This document shows positions 1-9,505 of a stretch of DNA of 33,272 nucleotides, piece after piece (within the stretch, counting starts at the first letter, position 1; each line of letters opens with the position of its first letter). The stretch is taken from NCBI GenBank assembly GCA_023259065.1, contig JAHFQY010000026.1, positions 1 through 33,272 of the forward strand. The letters run 5' to 3'. The position numbers were made by a program, and so were the translations under genes. The DNA comes from Nitrosomonadales bacterium. Lineage in GTDB: Bacteria; Pseudomonadota; Gammaproteobacteria; Burkholderiales; Gallionellaceae. The notes beneath the pieces were generated by a model that saw only the letters and a program-made list of their open reading frames with translations, was not told the origin of the DNA and searched no databases.

Positions 1-208
1 TCACACCTCCTCCTTTTGACTGATTGGTTGGACTTTCAGTCTGGCACATTACGATGCCGTTTAGGTGGGAGGTGTCCATTCCATTGCCCTAGCAGCGCAC
101 ACAAACCGTGCCCTGCCGCGGAGCTCAAACAGTGCTCGTCGAAATCCCCTGTCTTGCCTGTGCTACTCGGTGGCGGATAAGGGGGATTGAGAAGCAAACC
201 CCAACAGC

Positions 209-285
209 AAACCCCCTCCATCTCCCCCTTGACAGGGGGAGTGCCGAACCGCTCCTCCCCTGACAAGGGGAGGTTGGGAGGGGTT
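209..285. repeat. Palindromic paired-hairpin element, copy 1
   Basis: Two C-rich/G-rich hairpins (CTCCCCCTTGACAGGGGGAG and CTCCCCTGACAAGGGGAG) are nested between outer arms that begin with AACCCC and end with GGGGTT. Its layout matches the copies inside gatB (10529-10606) and upstream of ttcA (32051-32125). The left arm here has drifted: its arms do not pair perfectly, in contrast to the ttcA copy. It lies in intergenic DNA. Confidence 0.75.
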
Positions 286-369
286 TAGTACATTACGACT
301 CAAAGCCATCTGAATTAAACCGATGCACCATGCACTCGGGGTTTGGGCACCCTTCTGTATCGCTGAGGG

Positions 370-504
370 CGAGTTGCGCAGCCGCCCAATTTTATTGCTC
401 GACCGAAGGAACCCGAAGGGCGATACGGCAGGGTTCGCCTTCTTTCGGTTACCTTTCTTGGCGAAGCAAGAAAGGTAACCAGCTGTCGGGCTGCCCCCGA
501 CGGT
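370..504 (-). repeat. 135-bp dispersed repeat, copy 1 (opposite orientation to 33031-33165)
   Basis: The segment from CGAGTTGCGCAGCC to CCCCCGACGGT reappears, reverse complemented and diverged, at 33031-33165; both copies span 135 bp. At its core is a perfect 14-bp hairpin, GGTTACCTTTCTTG at 447-460 pairing with 467-480 across a 6-nt loop. No transposase is present. The open frames across it are repeat translations rather than genes. Confidence 0.7.
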
Positions 505-568
505 GTTGCTTTTGAAATTACATGCGGTGCAATAACCAACGGTCATTGCCCTACGCGTTTTAAATAAT

Positions 569-1015
569 TTATGTTGAGTAAGATTTATTTATCAGTCCGA
601 TTTTTCTTCCCAAAGCAATCCAGAGTGGAATAGAGAAAATGACTGCTGCAATGGCCGAAAACCAACGGCGATCAGTGTAGAACGAATAATCAATGAGTAA
701 TTTACCAGCGCCCTCTACCTGATATACGCTACTTCCATCGTGCCATACCCTCAATGGTGTGCTGTTCATCAGTGAATTTTGCAACAAGTGATGTGGGCAA
801 ATACTCAAAGTGCCTTTCCAGCCGGACTTGCAGGTAAGCAACGTCCCTTTTTCTGTTACAAATATAACGGTTGTCGAATGCGACTGTGGTCGCACATCTT
901 TGACATATGCTGTTTCAACTGAGAGCGATTCCAAACGAGGTGTCCATGGGTCAAACGCTATGACGGAAAATACACCAGTCACAACAAGAAGAGCCATAAG
1001 TTCGAATGACCGCAT
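569..1015 (-). CDS. Hypothetical membrane protein, two predicted TM segments
   Basis: I do not recognise this 148-residue protein. It has a hydrophobic N-terminal helix (about residues 6-21) and a second one near the C terminus (about 117-134), with a polar middle of roughly 95 residues. That middle contains two cysteines (CKSGW, CPHH) that could lie outside the membrane. It follows rlpA by 30 nt on the same strand, so it may be the last gene of the mre operon. Its base composition is visibly more AT-rich than rlpA and rodA, which suggests a later acquisition. The ribosome binding site is weak (TAGAG-like). A real gene is likely but its function is unknown. Confidence 0.55.
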   Translation of the reverse strand: MRSFELMALLVVTGVFSVIAFDPWTPRLESLSVETAYVKDVRPQSHSTTVIFVTEKGTLLTCKSGWKGTLSICPHHLLQNSLMNSTPLRVWHDGSSVYQVEGAGKLLIDYSFYTDRRWFSAIAAVIFSIPLWIALGRKIGLINKSYST

Positions 1016-1045
1016 GACTCTACAAAGTGAAATTTAAGCAACCAA

Positions 1046-2005
1046 TCAATGCACGCTCACCATCGGCTTAAACCTCAACTTAGCCTGCAACTTAACCGCA
1101 CTAGCCCGCGCCGCATCCTGGCTCACATACGGCCCGATATGCACCCGCGTCAATCCATCCTTTTCAAACAGGCTTAGCTGCTTGCCGCTATCACCCAGCT
1201 CCTCGCGCATGCGGGCCAGGAATCCCCTGGCGCCGTCTTCGGACTTGAAGGCGCCCAGTTGCAGGTACACATTGCCCGCTGGCGATTTTGTGCCCTCGGT
1301 CACCACTGGCAATGCCGGAGCGGCGATGACGGCTGGAGGCAACGGCTTGCTGTAAATCGGTGCGCTGGCCAGGGGCATGCTGCCGTCGCTGGGGATGCTT
1401 TCCACTTCCACTTCGCCGCTGCCATTGCCCACCAGGCCCAGTTTGTGCGCCGCGGTGTAGGAGAGGTCGATGATGCGCTCATGCGCAAAGGGGCCGCGGT
1501 CGTTGACGCGCACGATCACGGATTTGCGGTTGGCCAGGTTGGTGACGCGGGCGTAGCTGGGGATGGGCAGGGTGGTGTGTGCTGCGCTCATGCCGTACAT
1601 GTCATAGATCTCGCCTATGGAGGTGCGCTGGCCGTGGAATTTTTTGCCGTACCAGGAGGCGATGCCGCGTTCCTTGTAGTTGCCGGCCGCAGTCAGCGGA
1701 ACATATTTCTGACCCAGTGCGGTGTACGGGCGGTTGGCGTAGCGGTGCAGCGGCTCGGCGCGCGGAACGGCATCGGGCGTGCTGTCCAGGTTGTCCGGGA
1801 TGTCGGCGCCGGGGCCGTCGCCGGCGAGGTAGCCGCCGCTGCCGGATGTTGGTAGCGGTGCGCTGCCAGTACTTGCAGCGGCCGCACCACCCGGCTTGAG
1901 GTCGGTAACGGGAGCGCGTGCGGGTGTCTCCGCTTTGCGTGGCGTGCTGCTGCAGGCGGCGAGCAGCACGGCTGTCAGGGTTGCCAAGGCGATCTGTTTG
2001 TTCAT
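1046..2005 (-). CDS. rlpA: RlpA, septal-ring lytic transglycosylase lipoprotein
   Basis: RlpA-family enzymes cleave denuded peptidoglycan glycan strands during daughter-cell separation. The 319-residue protein has a lipoprotein signal ending in LLAAC (lipidated Cys18), then a low-complexity Ala/Pro/Gly linker. A double-psi beta-barrel domain covers about 113-203, with the family motifs ASWYG, GE-YD (E132, D135), AAH (H143) and NDRGPF (D169). A C-terminal SPOR domain covers about 246-318 and should bind septal denuded glycans. The start is ATG with AGGAG eight bases upstream, 10 nt after the rodA stop. The usual rodA-rlpA pairing supports co-transcription with the elongasome genes. Confidence 0.95.
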   Translation of the reverse strand: MNKQIALATLTAVLLAACSSTPRKAETPARAPVTDLKPGGAAAASTGSAPLPTSGSGGYLAGDGPGADIPDNLDSTPDAVPRAEPLHRYANRPYTALGQKYVPLTAAGNYKERGIASWYGKKFHGQRTSIGEIYDMYGMSAAHTTLPIPSYARVTNLANRKSVIVRVNDRGPFAHERIIDLSYTAAHKLGLVGNGSGEVEVESIPSDGSMPLASAPIYSKPLPPAVIAAPALPVVTEGTKSPAGNVYLQLGAFKSEDGARGFLARMREELGDSGKQLSLFEKDGLTRVHIGPYVSQDAARASAVKLQAKLRFKPMVSVH

Positions 2006-2015
2006 CTGTGTGCTC

Positions 2016-3113
2016 CTAGCTTTGAACCAGTTTCTTGTGTGAATGTATGCTCATCAGCATGCCCATGCCCAGGTATAGCGTGACCATGGAGGTGCCGCCG
2101 TAGCTGATCAGGGGCAGGGGCACGCCTACCACCGGCAGGATGCCGCTGACCATGCCCATGTTGACGAAGGTGTAGGTGAAGAAGGTGAGCGTGATGGAGC
2201 CGGCCATCAGGCGGGTGAAGTAGGTGGAGGCGTTGGCGGTGATGATGAAGCCGCGCGCGATGACCACACCGTAGAGTGCAAGCAGGATGAGGTTGCCGAG
2301 CAGGCCGAATTCTTCCGAGTAGACGGCGAAGATGAAGTCGGTCATGCGTTCCGGCAGGAAATCCAGATGGGTCTGTGTGCCGTTCATGTAGCCCTTGCCG
2401 ATCAGGCCGCCGGAGCCCACCGCGATCATGCCCTGGATGGTGTGGTAGCCCTTGCCCAGCGCGTCCTGCGAGGGGTCGAGCAGCATCAGGATGCGGTGGC
2501 GCTGGTAGTCGTGCATGGCGTGCCACAGGAAGGGTGCGCTGGCCGCCGCCAGTACGGCCATGCCGGTCATGATGCGCCAGGACAGGCCGGCGAGAAACAG
2601 TACGTAAAAACCGCTGGCAGCGATCAGCAGGCCGGTGCCGAGATCGGGCTGTTTCAGTATCAGCGCCACGGGGACAGCCAGCAGCAGTGTGGCGACAAAA
2701 TAATTTTTCAGGGTAAGGGTGGCTTCGTGTTTCTCGAAATACCAGGCCATCATTAGCGGCACGGCGATTTTCATCAGCTCTGAGGGCTGTATGGTGGCCA
2801 CGCCGATGTTGAGCCAGCGCGTCGCGCCGTGGCTGTTGACGCCCAGGGGCGACATCACGCCCAGCAACAGCAACATGCCTGTCACGTAGATGGGCACGGC
2901 GATGCGCATCAGGTAGTGCAGCGGCATGTTGGCCACAACCCACAGCGCGGTAAAGGCCACGACGATATTGACCAGCTGACCCAGCACGCGACCCCAGTTG
3001 CCGTCGCTGGCGCTGTACATCAGCACCAGGCTGACAAACATCAGCCCGCCCAGCGCATACATCAACACGGGGTCGAGGTGGGCGACAAAGCGCCGCTTCA
3101 GGCTGTTAATCAT
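2016..3113 (-). CDS. rodA: RodA, SEDS peptidoglycan glycosyltransferase
   Basis: RodA polymerises glycan strands from lipid II in the cylindrical wall, in complex with PBP2 (MrdA). The 365-residue protein is an inner-membrane protein with about ten hydrophobic segments. The SEDS motif HLDFLPE carries the likely catalytic Asp251, and the C-terminal LPLISYGGTS motif is present. I chose the start at 3113 (MINSLKRRF), not an upstream in-frame ATG, because GGAGAAGGAAG immediately precedes it. It overlaps the mrdA stop by 8 nt, which indicates translational coupling. Confidence 0.96.
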   Translation of the reverse strand: MINSLKRRFVAHLDPVLMYALGGLMFVSLVLMYSASDGNWGRVLGQLVNIVVAFTALWVVANMPLHYLMRIAVPIYVTGMLLLLGVMSPLGVNSHGATRWLNIGVATIQPSELMKIAVPLMMAWYFEKHEATLTLKNYFVATLLLAVPVALILKQPDLGTGLLIAASGFYVLFLAGLSWRIMTGMAVLAAASAPFLWHAMHDYQRHRILMLLDPSQDALGKGYHTIQGMIAVGSGGLIGKGYMNGTQTHLDFLPERMTDFIFAVYSEEFGLLGNLILLALYGVVIARGFIITANASTYFTRLMAGSITLTFFTYTFVNMGMVSGILPVVGVPLPLISYGGTSMVTLYLGMGMLMSIHSHKKLVQS

Positions 3114-5007
3114 CTTCCTTCTCCGGGCTGTCGGTGACGTTCTGCAACGGTTTCGGCGCCTTGCCGAGCAGGTAGTAGTCAATCACCTTGCGCGCAATCG
3201 GTGCGGCAGTCGAGCCGCCGTGGCCGCCGTTTTCCGCCAGCACGGCCAGTGCAATGCGCGGCTTGTCTGCGGGAGCGAAGGCGATAAACCAGGCATGGTC
3301 GCGGTTGCGTTCGGATATCTGGCTTGCCACATATTTCTCGTTCTGCTTCATACCTATCACCTGCGCGGTGCCGGTCTTGCCGCCAAACTTGTAGCTGGCG
3401 CCGGCGCTTGCCCCCGCAGCCGTGCCGCCGGGCTGGGTAACGGCAACCATGGCGCGTTTCACCAGGGCGATGTGTTCTGCAGGCAGCTTCAGGTCCATGG
3501 CAACCACCGGCTGTTCCGGCGGAGCCTCATGTTCTGCATCGCGCATTACCTGTTTGACCAGGTGCGGGCGATAGCCCACGCCATCATTGGCCAGCACTGC
3601 CGTGGCATAAGCCAGCTGCATCGGGGTGACCAGATTGTAACCCTGGCCGATGCCGGCAGAGACGGTGTCGCCGGGGTACCAGATCTGCTTGTAGCGGCGC
3701 ATCTTCCACTCGGACGAGGGCAGCAGGCCTGCTGCCTCGCCCTCCATATCCAGCCCGGTGGGTTTGCCAAAGCCGAATTGCTGCAGGAACTCGTGCATAT
3801 TGTCTATGCCCAGCTCGGTGGCGAGGCCGTAGTAATAGGTGTCGCAGGAAATGACGATGGATTTGAACAGATCCACACGGCCATGGCCGCCGGCTTTCCA
3901 GTCGCGATAGTGGTGGCTGCTGCCTTGCAGGGTGAAGTAACCGGGGTCGCTGATGCTGTAAGCCGGCTCGCGTATGTTGTACTCCAGACCGGCCAGCGCC
4001 ATGAATGGCTTGATGGTGGAGCCGGGCGGATACTGGCCGCGCAGGGCGCGATTGTTCAGCGGCACATCGGGCGAGTTGTTCAGTGCATCCCAGTTCTCGG
4101 TGTCGATGCCGTCGACAAACAGGTTGGGGTCGTAGCCAGGCTTGCTGACAAAGGCCAGCACTTCACCGTTGCTCGGGTCGATGGCCACCAGTGCGCCGCG
4201 ATAGTTGCCGAATGCCAGCTCGGCAACTTCCTGCAATTTGGCGTCCAGCGTCAATATCAGGCTATGGCCGGATTGCGGGGTGGTGCGCGACAGCACGCGC
4301 ACACCGCGTCCGCCGGCGTCCACCTCCACCTGTTCAAAACCGGTGATGCCGTGCAGCTCGTTCTCGTAACTCTGCTCCACGCCGATCTTGCCGATGTAAT
4401 CGGAGCCGCGATAGTTGCCGGCCATGTTGTTGTCTTCCAGTTGCTTCACGTCCTTGTCGTTGATGCGGCCGATGTAGCCTATCAGGTGCGACATATGGTC
4501 GCTGTAAGGGTATTCGCGGAACAATCGCGCCTTGATTTCCACGCCCGGAAAGCGGTAGCGCTGTGCCGCGAAGCGCGCCACTTCCACGTCGGTAAGGCGG
4601 GTGCGGATGGGCAGGGTTTCCGAGGTGTGCGATTCCGACAGCAGCTTCCTGAAGCGCTTGCGGTCGCGCGGCTGGATGTCGACCAGCTGCGCCAGTGCAT
4701 CTATGGTGCCTTCCAGATCCATCACCTTGCCGGGAGCAATTTCCAGGGTGTAGCCGGAATAGTTTTGCGCCAGCACGATGCCGTTGCGATCCATGATCAG
4801 GCCGCGGTTGGGCACGATGGGTACGACGGAGATGCGGTTGTTGTCCGCCAGCGTCTTGAAATAGCCCTGTTTGACAACCTGCAGATAGAAGAAGCGCGAC
4901 AGCAGGATAAACAGCAGCACCAGCACAAAGCCGAGGCTGAGTATCAGGCGCAGGCGGAAGAAATAGATTTCGCGCTGATGGTTTTTCAGCTCGACATGGC
5001 GCTTCAT
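3106..5007 (-). CDS. mrdA: Penicillin-binding protein 2 (MrdA), transpeptidase
   Basis: This class B PBP cross-links peptidoglycan in the elongasome. It has 633 residues: a short cytoplasmic tail, one TM helix (about 19-40), a PBP dimerisation/pedestal region (about 60-230), and the transpeptidase domain. The three active-site motifs are S330-T-I-K, S387-C-D and K544-T-G, placed as in E. coli PBP2. The start MKRHVELKN at 5007 overlaps the mreD stop by 4 nt (ATGA). An upstream in-frame extension would read into mreD and was not used. It sits between mreD and rodA in the standard order. Confidence 0.97.
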   Translation of the reverse strand: MKRHVELKNHQREIYFFRLRLILSLGFVLVLLFILLSRFFYLQVVKQGYFKTLADNNRISVVPIVPNRGLIMDRNGIVLAQNYSGYTLEIAPGKVMDLEGTIDALAQLVDIQPRDRKRFRKLLSESHTSETLPIRTRLTDVEVARFAAQRYRFPGVEIKARLFREYPYSDHMSHLIGYIGRINDKDVKQLEDNNMAGNYRGSDYIGKIGVEQSYENELHGITGFEQVEVDAGGRGVRVLSRTTPQSGHSLILTLDAKLQEVAELAFGNYRGALVAIDPSNGEVLAFVSKPGYDPNLFVDGIDTENWDALNNSPDVPLNNRALRGQYPPGSTIKPFMALAGLEYNIREPAYSISDPGYFTLQGSSHHYRDWKAGGHGRVDLFKSIVISCDTYYYGLATELGIDNMHEFLQQFGFGKPTGLDMEGEAAGLLPSSEWKMRRYKQIWYPGDTVSAGIGQGYNLVTPMQLAYATAVLANDGVGYRPHLVKQVMRDAEHEAPPEQPVVAMDLKLPAEHIALVKRAMVAVTQPGGTAAGASAGASYKFGGKTGTAQVIGMKQNEKYVASQISERNRDHAWFIAFAPADKPRIALAVLAENGGHGGSTAAPIARKVIDYYLLGKAPKPLQNVTDSPEKEDD

Positions 5008-5522
5008 AGTTCGTTGGGGTCTGAGCGTGGACGGCGCAGGGTTTGCAGCAGTATGGTCATCGGCGCCCACAGCAGGGCCGAGGTTGCGCTACCGAGGAAA
5101 TATTCCCAGGCGACATAATTGTGCAGTTGCCAGTGCACGACGACATAGGCGGAGTAACTGATCAACAGCAGCGGGAACACCTGCATCGACTGCTCGCGCA
5201 CATCAAACATCTGTACGCGCCTGTGCAACATGACTCCGCCGAAGGCGAGCACGGTGTAGGACAGGGCATGCTGGCCAAACAGCGAGGCATCAGCAACATC
5301 GGCAAAGATGCCGATTGCCCAGGCGATACCGATGCCGATGCGGTGCGGCTTGTGCGTGCACCAGTAGAGCAGCACCAGCGCCACAAAATCCGGGCGCAAT
5401 GCCAGCCATATTCCATGCAGCGGCATCCAGTTCAGCAGCAGCGCCACCAGCAGGCTCAGGCTGATGAAGGTGCCGGTCACCGGCAGCAGGAATTCCTGAT
5501 CCTTGGGCATGCTGGCGTTCAC
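5004..5522 (-). CDS. mreD: MreD, rod-shape determining membrane protein
   Basis: MreD is a polytopic inner-membrane partner of MreC and MreB. The 172-residue protein is mostly hydrophobic, with about five TM segments and a positively charged C terminus. The start is probably GTG at 5522: GGAGG lies five bases upstream and the GTG overlaps the mreC stop as GTGA. An alternative ATG at 5510 (MPKDQEF) lacks such a site. The overlap implies coupling to mreC. MreD sequences diverge quickly, so the call leans partly on its position between mreC and mrdA. Confidence 0.92.
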   Translation of the reverse strand: MNASMPKDQEFLLPVTGTFISLSLLVALLLNWMPLHGIWLALRPDFVALVLLYWCTHKPHRIGIGIAWAIGIFADVADASLFGQHALSYTVLAFGGVMLHRRVQMFDVREQSMQVFPLLLISYSAYVVVHWQLHNYVAWEYFLGSATSALLWAPMTILLQTLRRPRSDPNEL

Positions 5523-6430
5523 GGCATCCTCCGCTTGTTTTTTCTGGCCTTGTCTAGGGACTGCGCGTCTGTTTCGGGCGGCGGCTCGGGCAGCTTGGGC
5601 AAGCCCGAAACAATCAACAGCTGGCGTTGCTGGTCAACTCCGGCGATAGGGACGCAGGAGATGCGCGCAAACGGATAGGCGGCATCGCGCTCGATCTTGA
5701 CCACCTTGGCCACCGGCAAGCCGGGTGGGTAAGTGCCGTCCAGGCCTGAAGTCACCAGTACGTCGCCGGGCAGGATGTCAGAGCTGATGGGCATGTAACG
5801 CAGTGCCAGATTGCTGATGTCGCCCGAGCCGAATACGACCGCACGTAGCCCTGTGCGCAAGATCTGTATCGGCACGGCATGATCCTTGTCGGTGATCAGC
5901 GTGATCTCGGAGAGCCACGGGAACACGCGGGTAACCTGCCCCACGATGCCGGTGCTGTCCATCACCACCTGGCCGATCAGCACATTGCTGTTGGAGCCCT
6001 TGTTGACGAACACCTTGCGCCTGAAGATGTCGCGTTCGATGTACACAATCTCGGCCAGCTGCATGGGGTAATCGGCTTGTTGCTGCACGTCCAGCAGTTT
6101 GCGCAGCTGCGCGTTCTCGGCCTGCAGCACCTGCAGCTGCAAGAGTTGCGCCGCGTCCAGATTGTGCTGCTGGTTGAGTGCCGCATTGTCACGGATAAGA
6201 TTGCTCTGGGTCTCGAAGTAGCCGCTGACCTCATGCCAGACCACGCCGGGCATGGTGGTAAGGCGCTGCAGCGGTTGCACCACGATGGAAATCACCCGGC
6301 GCGAGGATTCAAGGTATTTGTAGCGCGCGTCGACAAACAGGAGCAGCAGCGAGAGCAGAGCAAAGAAAACCAAGCGCGCTACCGGGCTGGGGCCGCGATT
6401 GAAGAAGCGGAATGAGCTGGTGTTATCCAT
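5519..6430 (-). CDS. mreC: MreC, rod-shape determining protein
   Basis: MreC is a bitopic periplasmic scaffold that activates PBP2/RodA. The 303-residue protein has an N-terminal cytoplasmic tail, one TM helix (about 19-35) and a Leu/Gln-rich coiled coil (about 75-115). A beta-rich MreC core with motifs such as GIVGQV and LPGDVLVTSGLDG follows. The C-terminal tail (about 275-303) is rich in Pro and Lys/Arg. It lies 45 nt downstream of mreB and overlaps mreD. The ribosome binding site before ATG 6430 is weak. Confidence 0.96.
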   Translation of the reverse strand: MDNTSSFRFFNRGPSPVARLVFFALLSLLLLFVDARYKYLESSRRVISIVVQPLQRLTTMPGVVWHEVSGYFETQSNLIRDNAALNQQHNLDAAQLLQLQVLQAENAQLRKLLDVQQQADYPMQLAEIVYIERDIFRRKVFVNKGSNSNVLIGQVVMDSTGIVGQVTRVFPWLSEITLITDKDHAVPIQILRTGLRAVVFGSGDISNLALRYMPISSDILPGDVLVTSGLDGTYPPGLPVAKVVKIERDAAYPFARISCVPIAGVDQQRQLLIVSGLPKLPEPPPETDAQSLDKARKNKRRMP

Positions 6431-6475
6431 GGTACTGAAACGCTAGGAAATCACGAATAACAAACAGCACAGAAT

Positions 6476-7561
<1,086 letters not shown>

Positions 7562-7563
7562 TT

Positions 7564-7592
7564 ATGATACCCTATTAAACTTGTTTTGATAA
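7564..7592 (-). promoter_or_regulatory. Candidate sigma-70 promoter for the mreB operon
   Basis: On the minus strand, TTATCA (7587-7592) and TATCAT (7564-7569) are separated by 17 bp. This places transcription start near 7557, about 38 nt before mreB. Four of six and five of six positions match the consensus boxes. No equally good site was found for gatC in the same gap. Confidence 0.4.
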
Positions 7593-7608
7593 AGCCTTAA
7601 CACCGAAT

Positions 7609-7896
7609 ATGTCCCTAAGTACAGACGACGTAAAAAAAGTGGCCCGCCTGGCCAGATTGGCCATGACCGAGCAGGAAATGCATACCGCCCACGCGCAACT
7701 GCACAACATCTTTGAACTCATTGCCGAAATGCAGGCCGTGGACACCAGCGGCATCGAGCCCATGGCCCATGCGCAGGAGCTGGGCCAGCGTCTGCGCGAG
7801 GATGTGGTGACCGAGGGTAACCAGCGCGAGCTGTTCCAGTCCGTCGCACCGCAGGTGGAGCGCGGCCTCTACCTGGTGCCGCAGGTCATTGAATGA
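7609..7896 (+). CDS. gatC: GatC, Asp/Glu-tRNA amidotransferase subunit C
   Basis: GatC is the small belt subunit that stabilises the GatA-GatB complex, which converts Asp-tRNA(Asn) and Glu-tRNA(Gln) to their amide forms. The length of 95 residues is typical. It has the family N-terminal helices (DDVKKVARLARL) and the conserved central motif VDTSGIEPMAH. Order and strand with gatA and gatB confirm the call. The gap to gatA is 77 bp and is largely occupied by a heptamer repeat array. Confidence 0.97.
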   Translation: MSLSTDDVKKVARLARLAMTEQEMHTAHAQLHNIFELIAEMQAVDTSGIEPMAHAQELGQRLREDVVTEGNQRELFQSVAPQVERGLYLVPQVIE

Positions 7897-7899
7897 GGC

Positions 7900-7958
7900 G
7901 TGACAGGTAAACAGTAAATGGTGATAGCAGCATCACCCATCACCTATCACCCATCACC
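7900..7958. repeat. Mirrored 7-bp repeat array between gatC and gatA
   Basis: Four units in the GTGA sense (GTGACAG, GTAAACA, GTAAATG, GTGATAG; 7900-7927) are followed by CAG. Four tandem units in the complementary sense follow (CATCACC, CATCACC, TATCACC, CATCACC; 7931-7958). The two halves can pair, for example GGTGAT at 7920-7925 with ATCACC at 7932-7937. The gatA ribosome binding site (GAGG) lies just after the array. A related array sits between gatA and gatB. Confidence 0.75.
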
Positions 7959-7973
7959 GCTTCTGAGGATTCC

Positions 7974-9422
<1,449 letters not shown>

Positions 9423-9440
<18 letters not shown>

Positions 9441-9487
9441 GCGGTGACAAGAACCGCCCCGTCACTATTTACCCATCACCCGTCACC
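9423..9487. repeat. Mirrored 7-bp repeat array spanning the gatA stop
   Basis: Left half: GTGAATA, GTGACAA, GTGAGCG, GTGACAA (9423-9450). Right half: CGTCACT, ATTTACC, CATCACC, CGTCACC (9460-9487). Positions 9423-9434 pair with 9461-9472 with one mismatch in 12. The gatA stop codon (9438-9440) lies in the left half. It has the same architecture as the array at 7900-7958. Confidence 0.75.
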
Positions 9488-9505
9488 GAATTGAGGAGTT
9501 TCTAA

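Larger units (their letters stand above)
1..568. other. Gene-free repeat-rich region
   Basis: I see no credible gene here. Short open frames exist on both strands, but they translate repeat sequence and have no convincing ribosome binding sites. The stretch holds a paired-hairpin element at about 209-285 and a 135-bp repeat copy at 370-504, listed separately. A motif GGAGGTGTCCA near 69-79 recurs in opposite orientation as TGGACACCTCCC near 33170, so more of this region may belong to the same dispersed repeat family. Confidence 0.6.

Noticed and set aside
330-515. Small open frames over the repeat at 370-504, and the similar one at 32989-33204
   Set aside because: The peptides (SFGYLSWRSKKGN-like, AKKGNPKK-like) are translations of the dispersed repeat in either orientation.
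2998-5118. Long plus-strand open frame (706 codons) opposite rodA/mrdA
   Set aside because: It is antisense to strongly recognised genes, is rich in Ala/His/Gln as expected for a GC-rich shadow frame, and has no motifs.
7931-7958. Heptamer repeats considered as a CRISPR array
   Set aside because: The units are 7 bp, contiguous, without spacers, and no cas genes are present.
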